NCBI RefSeq assembly: GCF_004770615.1
Contig: NZ_RQER01000006.1
Span: 248,001-312,000, forward strand
Source of the DNA: Leptospira langatensis
Lineage (GTDB): Bacteria; Spirochaetota; Leptospiria; Leptospirales; Leptospiraceae
Length of the DNA stretch: 64,000 nt
Direction: 5' to 3'
A program made the translations under genes and the position numbers. Below the pieces are notes generated by a model that made no database searches, was not told where the DNA came from, and worked only from the letters and a program-made list of their open reading frames with translations. Positions 7,938-15,442 of this stretch are shown piece by piece; positions within the stretch are counted from its first letter, which is position 1; the number at the start of each line of letters is the position of its first letter.

Positions 7938-9457
7938 TAGCCCTGTCTTTGAAATGCTTTGTATTCCTGGATGACTTGTTTTCCGAAATCCATCCATTCC
8001 TCGTCCTTTTTAAAACCGAAATGTTGGAGCACTTCCCAGTGGATTGCGGCAGGATCCGCTTTCCCGTCATGGCAATCTATGATCCAGTCGGATAAATAGA
8101 CTGCGAATACTACGTCCCTGGATTCTTTCTTAGCCATCAGTGGTCTATGATGGTATTCTGCGGCGACTCGGATCGTATCGGAGAAATTCCATTTCTCACA
8201 GATCATTCCACCGAGAGAAGTATGAGTGATCCCTAAAGCCGCCTCCTCAAGACCAAGAGAAGAAGGAAGCAGTTTCTTTCCGGTAAGATCGGTCAACTTG
8301 GCAATTGTGTCTCCCTCTAAAGAAAGTAGAAGCACCAGCCCAATATTATGCAATAATGCGGCGCATACAAGATTCGTAAGGAAGGTCTTCTTCCAGCCCA
8401 TTCTTTCCCCGAGCCTGCGACAGATATAAGCGGAAAGACTGGACGTTTCCCAGATCTGCTCAAACTCCTTATACCTTTCTTCGAGTATCTTCTTCGTTCC
8501 GAGGCTAAGAAGAATATTATTTAATTCTGATAGACCGATCAGCTTGATCGCATCTTCCAATGTTTCGACTTTTCTCCCTTGAGCAAAGGAAGCCGAATTA
8601 GCCAGCTTTAAGATATTAGTGGATAAGGAAACATCCTTTGTGACCGACTCTGTGATCTGCTGGATAGATGAATCGGGTTTATTGATCAGACTCATGATCT
8701 GATTCAAGTTCTCCGGAAAAGTAGGAAGCCTGTCTATCTCAGCGATGATCTCCACAGTTTTCTGGTAGGAAACGTTGCGATGTTTGAAGTCCAGAGGGAT
8801 CTTGATATAGGCTGAGGTCACTCCCTCTTCTGCGAGTAGCTTATAGCAGTCTGCGTCTATTCCTTCGTTCTTGAGCATCAGAAGGGACATGGCAAGACCG
8901 AGTCCGGCTCCTTCGGAATCGTCCGCGTGATCTGCAAAAACCTCCCCTAAGTCGTTGTATTCCTTACTCTTTCCGATCCGGTTCTCCACACGTTTCAACT
9001 CTTCCGGAATAATAGGAGCGTTATTAGAGACCCTCATTAGAAAACTATTACGATTGAATGCCAAGGTGATCAGACAATGGAAATTGACCTTTTCCAATAG
9101 GGCCGCGTATCTCTCTTTGTCCTTGATCATTTCTTTTTTGAAATTCTCCATCCCTCGAACATAATCGTCCGGGTTCGAGATATTCAGGTTATTCTCGGCG
9201 AAGAAGATCCTCTTTGAGTTTGCCTTAACGGCGTTCATTGCGCTTTCTCTCAGGATAGAAAAAACGGATTCTTTCAGGGAAATCGCATCCAGATAAACCA
9301 GGTACCTGTCTAACAAAACGTTTAATAGTTTATCAACATTCTTGTTTAAGGTGGTGAAACGGATATAGAGAGGATTTAGCTTTTCAATGCGTTCATTTAT
9401 GTTACGAACGCTCAGATAGTATCCTTCCTTTTCGAAATGGTACCAGTTTATATTCAT
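7937..9457 (-). CDS. HDOD-domain protein with N-terminal GHKL-ATPase-like domain
   Basis: Predicted cytoplasmic signalling protein, 506 residues. The N-terminal 225 residues resemble a histidine-kinase-type ATPase fold: an N-box-like ESAMNAVKAN (71-80), VSNNAP (143-148) where the D-x-G-x-G box should be, and EGAGLGLA (182-189) as G2 box. The C-terminal half is an HDOD domain (about 238-440) with LPTFPENLNQIMSLI and a degenerate LLHNIG where HD enzymes have the metal pair. HDOD domains usually scaffold signalling rather than hydrolyse. A free-standing paralogue of the N-terminal domain is encoded at 56456-57190. ATG start at 9457. Role unknown; phospho- or c-di-nucleotide signalling is only a guess. 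Confidence 0.82.
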   Translation of the reverse strand: MNINWYHFEKEGYYLSVRNINERIEKLNPLYIRFTTLNKNVDKLLNVLLDRYLVYLDAISLKESVFSILRESAMNAVKANSKRIFFAENNLNISNPDDYVRGMENFKKEMIKDKERYAALLEKVNFHCLITLAFNRNSFLMRVSNNAPIIPEELKRVENRIGKSKEYNDLGEVFADHADDSEGAGLGLAMSLLMLKNEGIDADCYKLLAEEGVTSAYIKIPLDFKHRNVSYQKTVEIIAEIDRLPTFPENLNQIMSLINKPDSSIQQITESVTKDVSLSTNILKLANSASFAQGRKVETLEDAIKLIGLSELNNILLSLGTKKILEERYKEFEQIWETSSLSAYICRRLGERMGWKKTFLTNLVCAALLHNIGLVLLLSLEGDTIAKLTDLTGKKLLPSSLGLEEAALGITHTSLGGMICEKWNFSDTIRVAAEYHHRPLMAKKESRDVVFAVYLSDWIIDCHDGKADPAAIHWEVLQHFGFKKDEEWMDFGKQVIQEYKAFQRQG

Positions 9458-9541
9458 CTTGGTTCGGCGGAAGGGCCAGCTATATCCTACTCTTGAGGAG
9501 GTTTTGTCAACCCTAGATTAAAATCGGCCTGCCCTAGATTC

Positions 9542-10351
9542 TTAAATCTCCTGTCTTCGAGTAGTCACCCAAAGACTCGCCTTTAAGATAAGAAGCCAAG
9601 CGCTCACCTGGAAGAAGGAATAAAATCCGTATGGCACAGGACCATCTCCCTTCCCCTCCAAAAGATTACTGGAGTGGTGATAGATTGTCCCAATTTGTGG
9701 GAGAACCCAGTAGAACATCTTTACGATCATCTTCTGGGTCTCGTTCAACATGGGAGTCTCATCCAGGTATCCTTGGTAAACGATCTGATCCAAAATGGAA
9801 GTCACCAAAAGCAATCCGAAAGAAAGTAGAATGGAAAGAGTTTGATTAGAGGTTAACGTGATCTGGAACGCAAAGCTCAGGAAGAATATGTAAGTGAGCA
9901 TCATCGCTCCCTGGTAGATCAAAAAATCCCAAGGAACTTCCAAGGCGTACCAACTCTGTACTGCGAAAATAGAGAGAATAAATAAGACCACCAAAAGAAG
10001 AAGTGCGATCCCCTTTCCGCCCAAGTACACTCCCGGGTCCAAAGGGCGGCTCAGCCAAAGAGTATGGATCTGGGAATCTATGTCCTGGCGTAAAAGATCC
10101 GAGCTAATAATGATCAAGAAGATAGTCACCCAAAGAGAGGTCAGAATAAAATAGACGCTCATCGGAATTCCCTTGGTGACTTCTTGCCCTACTGTCGTAG
10201 TGCAGGTCCATTCCCCTACGAAAAAGAAAAGCAATAAGGAGAATAAGAAGAAGATCGCTCTACGTCTGAATACTTGGATGAGAGTAAGCTTCACCAAAAC
10301 CGGGATCTGGCGTATATATGCCTGAAAGAAAAAACGAATGGATCCGCTCAA
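9542..10351 (-). CDS. ABC-2-type transporter permease
   Basis: Membrane subunit of an ABC exporter, 269 residues with about six hydrophobic segments, starting with a cytoplasmic stretch (FFQAYIRQIPVLVKLTLIQVFRRR) typical of ABC-2 permeases. It contains DIDSQIHTLWLSRPLDPGVYLGGK, a loop characteristic of ABC-2 permeases between the first two helices. Its start overlaps the stop of the ATPase gene by four bases (ATGA), so the two form one operon and one transporter. Substrate unknown. Confidence 0.85.
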   Translation of the reverse strand: MSGSIRFFFQAYIRQIPVLVKLTLIQVFRRRAIFFLFSLLLFFFVGEWTCTTTVGQEVTKGIPMSVYFILTSLWVTIFLIIISSDLLRQDIDSQIHTLWLSRPLDPGVYLGGKGIALLLLVVLFILSIFAVQSWYALEVPWDFLIYQGAMMLTYIFFLSFAFQITLTSNQTLSILLSFGLLLVTSILDQIVYQGYLDETPMLNETQKMIVKMFYWVLPQIGTIYHHSSNLLEGKGDGPVPYGFYSFFQVSAWLLILKASLWVTTRRQEI

Positions 10352-11283
10352 GCTTCTTCTCCTGTATGTGAGTTTTGTCCCGAGTCGGGACCTTGGGTCA
10401 GTCGGAAGAATACATCCTCCAAAGACTCTGTCCTTCTTTCATATAACAGTAGATCCGCTCCTCTCTCTACTAATTCGGCAGGAAGTCTGCGCAGATCCGT
10501 TTCCGGCTTAGGTCGGATCTCCCATTCCTTTCCGTCATGCTTCGCTTCTAAAGAGATATCATTCAGATAAGTCCCAATATCTCCTTCAAATCGGATGCGG
10601 ATTCTATCCTTGCCTTGTCGAAGCTCGTCTAGTTTCCCCTGGGCCATCATCTTGCCCTTATGCAGGATCCCAACTTCCGTACAGATCTGTTCTACTTCCA
10701 ATAGTCGATGAGAGTTGATCAAGATAGTGACCCCTCTCTTTTGGTTCTCTTCCAGAATGAATTCCCGGAATTCTTTGTAACCTGCAGGATCCAATCCTGT
10801 TCCGGGTTCATCCAAAAGAAGAAGGTCAGGCTCTGCGCCTAACGCGTTCGCCAGTCCAAGTCTTTGTAACATTCCCTTGGAATAAGTGGAGACCTTTCTG
10901 TCGGCTGCGTCTGCAAGACCTAGCTTTTCTAAAAGCTTCTTGCTCTTTTGCTTTGCCTCGAAAGAAGAAAGAAGCGCTAATCTTAAACTGGCCTCTAAAA
11001 ATTCTCTCCCCGATAAATAGGTAGGCACAGCCATTCTTTCCGGAAGATATCCGATCTTTGCGCGCGCATAAGGAGAAGGTTTCTTGCCCAGAACAGTGCA
11101 GAAGCCATCCGTCGGTTTGGAAAATCCCAAGAGGATGCGAACCAGAGTTGTCTTGCCCGCTCCGTTCTGTCCGAGGAGTCCGAAGACCCCTCCCTGTGGA
11201 ACTTGCAAGCTGATTCCTTTTAGAGCTTGTACTCTCGGATAATTTTTACGTAGGTGTTCTATTTCAATTGCAAATTGAGGCAT
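10348..11283 (-). CDS. ABC transporter ATP-binding protein
   Basis: ATPase partner of the permease encoded just downstream. Walker A GQNGAGKTT near residue 40, signature YSKGMLQRLGLANAL, Walker B LLLLDEP with the D-loop GTGLDP, and the H-loop histidine in NSHRLLE. The C-terminal extension with GDIGTYLNDI and LEDVFFRLTQ is as found in ABC-2 exporter ATPases (CcmA/DrrA type). I chose ATG 11283, which has AAGGAA eight bases upstream, over the TTG at 11304. Substrate cannot be told; lipid, drug or polysaccharide exporters share this layout. Confidence 0.9.
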   Translation of the reverse strand: MPQFAIEIEHLRKNYPRVQALKGISLQVPQGGVFGLLGQNGAGKTTLVRILLGFSKPTDGFCTVLGKKPSPYARAKIGYLPERMAVPTYLSGREFLEASLRLALLSSFEAKQKSKKLLEKLGLADAADRKVSTYSKGMLQRLGLANALGAEPDLLLLDEPGTGLDPAGYKEFREFILEENQKRGVTILINSHRLLEVEQICTEVGILHKGKMMAQGKLDELRQGKDRIRIRFEGDIGTYLNDISLEAKHDGKEWEIRPKPETDLRRLPAELVERGADLLLYERRTESLEDVFFRLTQGPDSGQNSHTGEEA

Positions 11284-11382
11284 TCGAAAATTCCTTAGAC
11301 CCAAGTGCCGAAAAAAATAGTTCCATTGCCCTAGGAGGCAATCCTTTTTAAGAAAAACGGCGACTCATTCTTCTTTTATTCC

Positions 11383-11865
11383 ATGAAGATCATCATTGCC
11401 AGACATGGAGAAGCGGATCCCAATTCCGTCGACGGTCAAGATTCGTCCAGAATTCTGACTCCGAAAGGCCAATCGGATATTGAAAAGATGGCTCGGTTCT
11501 TTCAGACCGGGTTCAAGATCAAAAAGATCTATCATAGCCCGTATTTCCGGACCAAGGCAAGCGCAGAGATCTACTCTCGCATTTTAAAACCGGAACAAGA
11601 AACGGAGTCCATGGAATATCTTCTTCCGGGTGAGGACTACCTTAGGATCTGCCCACTTCTAAAAGATTATTCTAACTCGGACGCGATCCTTCTTGTGGGT
11701 CATAGTCCTGACGTAAGCATCTTTGCAGAAAATCTTTTAGGTATCTCCGGCGTCGGACAATCTTTTTTATTCACTCCCGGCTCTGCGCTTGCAGTCAATA
11801 TTCCAAGAGAGAAGTTCAAAGGAGGACAGATCATTTGGTTTGTTTCTCCCGATTTCCTTTGCTAA
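11383..11865 (+). CDS. sixA: SixA-like phosphohistidine phosphatase
   Basis: Histidine phosphatase superfamily (branch 1) protein of 160 residues. The catalytic RHG is at residues 7-9 (IIIARHGEADP) and the second catalytic histidine is His107 in LLVGHSPD. The short length without the insertions of phosphoglycerate mutase fits SixA, which removes phosphate from histidines of phosphorelay proteins. ATG start at 11383. A tRNA gene follows 55 bases downstream. Family assignment is strong; the natural phosphoprotein partner is unknown. Confidence 0.87.
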   Translation: MKIIIARHGEADPNSVDGQDSSRILTPKGQSDIEKMARFFQTGFKIKKIYHSPYFRTKASAEIYSRILKPEQETESMEYLLPGEDYLRICPLLKDYSNSDAILLVGHSPDVSIFAENLLGISGVGQSFLFTPGSALAVNIPREKFKGGQIIWFVSPDFLC

Positions 11866-11920
11866 GAAAAACCGATTTACACTCGCAAGCTTTCCCAGAA
11901 ATCATACTTATCAAGAGAAC

Positions 11921-11992
<72 letters not shown>

Positions 11993-12023
11993 AGTTCTCT
12001 TCTTTTCAATCCATCTATTGCGA

Positions 12024-12875
12024 TCATTCCAAACTAGGAACAGTGCATCCCACTAACTCATAAAATCTTTGTATAGTTCTCGTCCTAGAGGCGGCGGGGT
12101 CCCGATCTAAAACGGTGTATATGACATAATCGTTTTCGCCTTGGACCAAGGCGCCTTGGAACCAAAAACTTTTCTCCCAAGAGCCGGTCTTACCATATAC
12201 GTTAGCCGCTCTTTCTTTACATTCCGACCAGAACAGGCTTTTCTTCCAATCGGAAACGATTTCTTTCGGGTACGAATATCCGTCCCCAAAGATCCTCACC
12301 CAATGGGAATGTATCTCGTCGGGCTTAAGGCGGATCCTTCCTCCATGTTTTAGTCCATCCAGATCGATCCACCAAGGCTCCGCCTTTCCTTTTTTGGTCT
12401 TTGGAATATAACCGATCCGTAACAAGGTACGATCTAGCTTCTCCTTACCCAATTCAGAAAAGACCTTCTCAAAGTATTCATTAGAAGAATAGAATAAAGC
12501 CTCTCTCAAATCCAAGTCCCTAGGAGAATTCGGAATATGTTTATCCGCACATTTCTGTTTCTCATCCAGAGATACAATATGATTCTCCAATAGGGACAGT
12601 GTGAGGTAGATCTTGAACGTGGAAGCGGGCGAAAACGTTTGCTTTCTAAATTCCAGGCTGCCGATTGCGAGAGTTTCCGGCTCCTTCTTCTCCTGTTTGG
12701 AAAATCGAGTGATCAGTATCAGCTCGTTTGGGCGAGAAGGAATTGTTTCTGTAAAAATTGGATCCGGATCCAGGATGAGGAACGCGAATGTAAATAGGAA
12801 GGAAAGAAGAGAGGAGAATTTCTCCCGGCTGATCTTATGTTTTTGGAAGAAGAGGTTATATCTTCGTAAGCTCAG
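12024..12875 (-). CDS. Class D beta-lactamase / penicillin-binding transpeptidase-like protein, start uncertain
   Basis: Serine DD-peptidase or beta-lactamase-fold protein. Motifs in order: SPASTFKIYLTL with the active-site STFK, YSSNEYF as the second S-x-N-like motif, and YGKTGSWEKSFWF with the KTG triad, followed by a VIYTVLD strand. Spacing fits class D enzymes and relatives. Upstream of STFK is a probable signal peptide (KISREKFSSLLSFLFTFAFLIL). No ATG, GTG or TTG exists in frame between the stop at 12933-12935 and this signal peptide; the first ATG (12590) falls after the catalytic serine. I placed the start at CTG 12875, nine bases after AGGGA and just beyond the stop of the preceding phasin-like gene. 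It may use a rare start through coupling, or be a start-damaged gene. Confidence 0.66.
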   Translation of the reverse strand: MSLRRYNLFFQKHKISREKFSSLLSFLFTFAFLILDPDPIFTETIPSRPNELILITRFSKQEKKEPETLAIGSLEFRKQTFSPASTFKIYLTLSLLENHIVSLDEKQKCADKHIPNSPRDLDLREALFYSSNEYFEKVFSELGKEKLDRTLLRIGYIPKTKKGKAEPWWIDLDGLKHGGRIRLKPDEIHSHWVRIFGDGYSYPKEIVSDWKKSLFWSECKERAANVYGKTGSWEKSFWFQGALVQGENDYVIYTVLDRDPAASRTRTIQRFYELVGCTVPSLE

Positions 12876-12889
12876 AGGAGAAATTCCCT

Positions 12890-13147
12890 TTATTTCTTTA
12901 TAAACTGTTTTAAGATATTCTCCCGAATCTCTTCAAATTTAACGATTCCCCATGCCAGAGGAACTTTGAATTTCAACGCGCTCTCGCTCAGGTCTTTTTC
13001 ACCCTGTGCTTTTAGCTCGTCGAATCTCTGTTCCACCTTCTCCTTGCCTTCGTTCAGGTCGATAAGAAGCTTATCGAAAATTTCTTTCGAAGTTTGGACG
13101 GCTCCAATACCAGCATTGATCAAATCGTTCAGCTTTTGGTTGTCCAT
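12890..13147 (-). CDS. Small phasin-like helical protein (paralogue 1)
   Basis: Predicted 85-residue soluble, highly charged, amphipathic helical protein: MDNQKLNDLINAGIGAVQTS at the start, followed by heptad-like KEIFDKLLIDLNEGKEKVEQ and QGEKDLSES segments. It shares the LxDLxNAGxGxxxxxxE start and the later pattern of the two longer proteins at 43038-43412 and 48233-48628, but lacks their C-terminal extension. ATG 13147 has AAGGAATT upstream. A TGC-N3-GCA dyad lies 30-40 bases before the start, as in its paralogues. Phasins coat polyhydroxyalkanoate granules; whether this organism makes such granules is not shown here. Confidence 0.75.
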   Translation of the reverse strand: MDNQKLNDLINAGIGAVQTSKEIFDKLLIDLNEGKEKVEQRFDELKAQGEKDLSESALKFKVPLAWGIVKFEEIRENILKQFIKK

Positions 13148-13175
13148 ACTGTTCAATTCCTTTTTACCACAATTT

Positions 13176-13188
13176 TTGTGCGGTGCAT
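13176..13188 (-). promoter_or_regulatory. TGC-N3-GCA dyad upstream of phasin-like gene 1
   Basis: Read on the minus strand this is TGCACCGCACAA, preceded by A/T-rich sequence. The core TGC-ACC-GCA and its AA-rich flank are the same as in the far element upstream of the phasin-like gene at 43412. It lies in the divergent region between this gene and the paraoxonase-like lipoprotein gene. Confidence 0.6.
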
Positions 13189-13267
13189 AAAAAATGCAAG
13201 AATAAAATTCCATCCCGGAAGCCGAATCTGGTTGCAGTGCCGGATTTAGGGCAGAGTCTATTGTCCC

Positions 13268-14308
13268 ATGCGATCCTACCCATTTTCCCTGATTTTCATC
13301 CTTTTAGGCCTGGCCCTTTCCGCTTGCTCCGGCGATCTGAAAGAGATCCCTCTTAAAAACTGCTCCCAGATCTCCGGCCTGCCTGGACCGGAAGATATAG
13401 CCGTAGATAGAACCGCGGGTTTACTCTATATTTCCTCTCATGAAAGAAGGATCTCCGACCAAGAAGGCAAACTATATTATATGGATCTAAACTCCGATAA
13501 GCCGGAGCCCAAACTTTTAGAAACGAATTATCCGAAGTCCTTCCGTCCTCATGGTATAAGCCTTCTCGTCCAAGGAGGAAAGCAGAAGCTTTACGTAATT
13601 TCTCATATCACTCCTTATAAAGAGCATTCTATAGAAGTGTTCGAAAGGACCGAGGCTCCTAAAGGAAATTCGAAAGTCGGAAAATGGACCCATATCCAGA
13701 CTCTGAAAGATCCTACGATCACAAGTCCCAATGATCTATTCGTAGCCTCCGAAAATGAGATCTATGTTTCGAATGATCATGGAAGCGGCGGATACATGAC
13801 CTATCTCTTCAATGATATCTTCCGAATGAAACGTGCGGAGATCGCTTACTTCGACGGAAAGACTTGGACAAGTCTAGGCAATCCTCTCTATTTCGGGAAC
13901 GGTATCATTCTTGTAAAACGGGAAGATGGAAAGGAATTCCTGTACAGATCTGATATAGGAACGAATTCCGTTCTAAAATTCCCTCTGACCAGACAGGCCG
14001 GAAAAATCGTATTAGGAGAACCTAAATCGATTTTCCTGGATTCTGCTCCCGACAATCTAGAGATCGATGAGAAAGGAACCATCTATGTGGCCGCCCACAA
14101 GTTTCTCTTCCAATTTTTGAAACATGCAAGGAATAAGGACACCCCTTCTCCTACCCAGGTTTTTACGATCTTCCCGGATGATACCATCCAGGAAGTGTAT
14201 GCAAACTCGGGAGCGCAGATCCCTGCGGCAAGTACTGCTTTGACATATAAGCAAAAGATCCTGATCTCTCAGGTGTTCAACGATTTCATCCTGGAATGCA
14301 ACCTCTAG
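13268..14308 (+). CDS. Paraoxonase/arylesterase-like lipoprotein
   Basis: Predicted lipoprotein: signal peptide ending in the lipobox LSAC (Cys20). The mature part is a six-bladed beta-propeller of the serum paraoxonase type: GPEDIAVDRTAGLLYISSH at the start, FRPHGISLL with the family PHGI, LYVISHITP, TSPNDLFVASENEIYVSNDH with the conserved ND calcium ligand and the NDH motif, and SAPDNLEIDEKGTIYVAAH. Paraoxonases hydrolyse lactones, aryl esters or organophosphates with a calcium site. 346 residues is the usual family length. ATG start at 13268. Immediately followed by a thioesterase gene, possibly co-transcribed. Confidence 0.83.
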   Translation: MRSYPFSLIFILLGLALSACSGDLKEIPLKNCSQISGLPGPEDIAVDRTAGLLYISSHERRISDQEGKLYYMDLNSDKPEPKLLETNYPKSFRPHGISLLVQGGKQKLYVISHITPYKEHSIEVFERTEAPKGNSKVGKWTHIQTLKDPTITSPNDLFVASENEIYVSNDHGSGGYMTYLFNDIFRMKRAEIAYFDGKTWTSLGNPLYFGNGIILVKREDGKEFLYRSDIGTNSVLKFPLTRQAGKIVLGEPKSIFLDSAPDNLEIDEKGTIYVAAHKFLFQFLKHARNKDTPSPTQVFTIFPDDTIQEVYANSGAQIPAASTALTYKQKILISQVFNDFILECNL

Positions 14309-14315
14309 CTTGCAG

Positions 14316-14819
14316 ATGTCAGATAACGAGATTGTAAAAACGCCCAGAGAATCCGCGGCGGAGACCAGGCATATCGTAATGCCGGATCATACCAACCATT
14401 ACGGCACTCTTTTCGGAGGAACTCTCATGGCTTGGATCGACCTGATCGCGGTTATGGTGGCCCAAAGACATTGTGAAAGAGAAGCAGTCACCGCTAGTGT
14501 GGATAAATTGAATTTTCTAGAACCGGTATCGATCGGAGATCATGTTGTCTTAAAGGCATCTGTCAATTATGTGGGCCGCTCTTCTTTGGAAATAGGAGTC
14601 CAGGTCTCCAAGGAGAATCCATATACAGGCATCGTGGTTAGAGCCACGACTGCCTATCTTACTTTCGTCGCACTAGATGAGAATAAGAAGCCTTGCGCGA
14701 TCCCTAAATTAAGACCGGAAACGGAAGACGAAAAAAGAAGATATGAGAACGCTCTTCTCCGACAGGAAGCAGGTCGGAATCTGATCAAGAGGATCCGAGA
14801 GAATAAGACTTCTTCTTAA
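14316..14819 (+). CDS. Acyl-CoA thioesterase (hotdog fold, YciA/BACH-like)
   Basis: Cytoplasmic hotdog-fold thioesterase that hydrolyses acyl-CoA to free acid and CoA. MPDHTNHYGTLFGGTLMAWID carries the family's N-x-x-G-T-x-F-G-G-x-L-M-x-W-x-D pattern, with the catalytic Asp in the long helix; VSIGDHVVLKASVNYVGRSS and VVRATTAYLTFVAL are the conserved strands. A TTG start at 14310 adds two residues; I chose ATG 14316. It begins 7 bases after the preceding gene and overlaps the 3' end of the convergent GDSL gene by four bases. Confidence 0.9.
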   Translation: MSDNEIVKTPRESAAETRHIVMPDHTNHYGTLFGGTLMAWIDLIAVMVAQRHCEREAVTASVDKLNFLEPVSIGDHVVLKASVNYVGRSSLEIGVQVSKENPYTGIVVRATTAYLTFVALDENKKPCAIPKLRPETEDEKRRYENALLRQEAGRNLIKRIRENKTSS

Positions 14820-15439
14820 AACCCGAATAATTTCCCGACTTCGGACATATATACAGTTTTCATAATGGAATATCCTGCGGGATCCGGGTGGATCGGATCA
14901 TCCGTAGGATATAGTTCTATCTTGGATTCTGTCTGTAAGAAAGGGGTCTCCATATCCGCGATCGGATAAGAAGAACCCAAGCTCTTTAAGAAAACGTTCA
15001 TTTGCAGCACATCGGCCCGGTACGAGGCATTCGTAGGTGGAAGCACGGTTACCATAATAAGAGCACTGGATTTACTCTGTAGATCCGAAAGCATCGTATT
15101 ATAATTTCCTGAAAAAGACTGATCGGAATGATAGAGTAGATCATTTAGTCCCAATTCTATGACGATCAGCTTGGGAGTATTCACCAAGGCCAGATCTAAT
15201 TGAGGCAACCAATCGGCCACTCCTCTCATGGAGACGCAAGCCTCCGTAAGTTCGAAATTGGAGCCCAATCCTTCTCTCAACCCGAAGGCCTGGGACCTTT
15301 CGCAGAGAGAATCCCCGAGCACAGTCACCGGAATGGGATCCATATTCGGCAAAAGAGAAGAGATGGAATTCGTGTCCTTCTGAGAGTAACATTGGGCAAA
15401 GAAGAAGAGAATAGGGATCAGGAAATAAGATCGGGACAT
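14816..15439 (-). CDS. SGNH/GDSL-family esterase, predicted lipoprotein
   Basis: Signal peptide with lipobox FAQC (Cys17) predicts attachment to a membrane. The SGNH hydrolase blocks follow: block I VTVLGDSLCERS (catalytic Ser44), block III GLND (97-100), and block V DPIHPDPAGY with Asp181 and His184. Size and order match TesA-like lysophospholipase/acyl esterases. ATG 15439 with no strong ribosome site. It lies 3 bases after the stop of the GT39-like gene, so both are likely one operon, pointing to an envelope or glycan-modifying role such as acyl removal. Confidence 0.85.
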   Translation of the reverse strand: MSRSYFLIPILFFFAQCYSQKDTNSISSLLPNMDPIPVTVLGDSLCERSQAFGLREGLGSNFELTEACVSMRGVADWLPQLDLALVNTPKLIVIELGLNDLLYHSDQSFSGNYNTMLSDLQSKSSALIMVTVLPPTNASYRADVLQMNVFLKSLGSSYPIADMETPFLQTESKIELYPTDDPIHPDPAGYSIMKTVYMSEVGKLFGF

Positions 15440-15442
15440 TTC

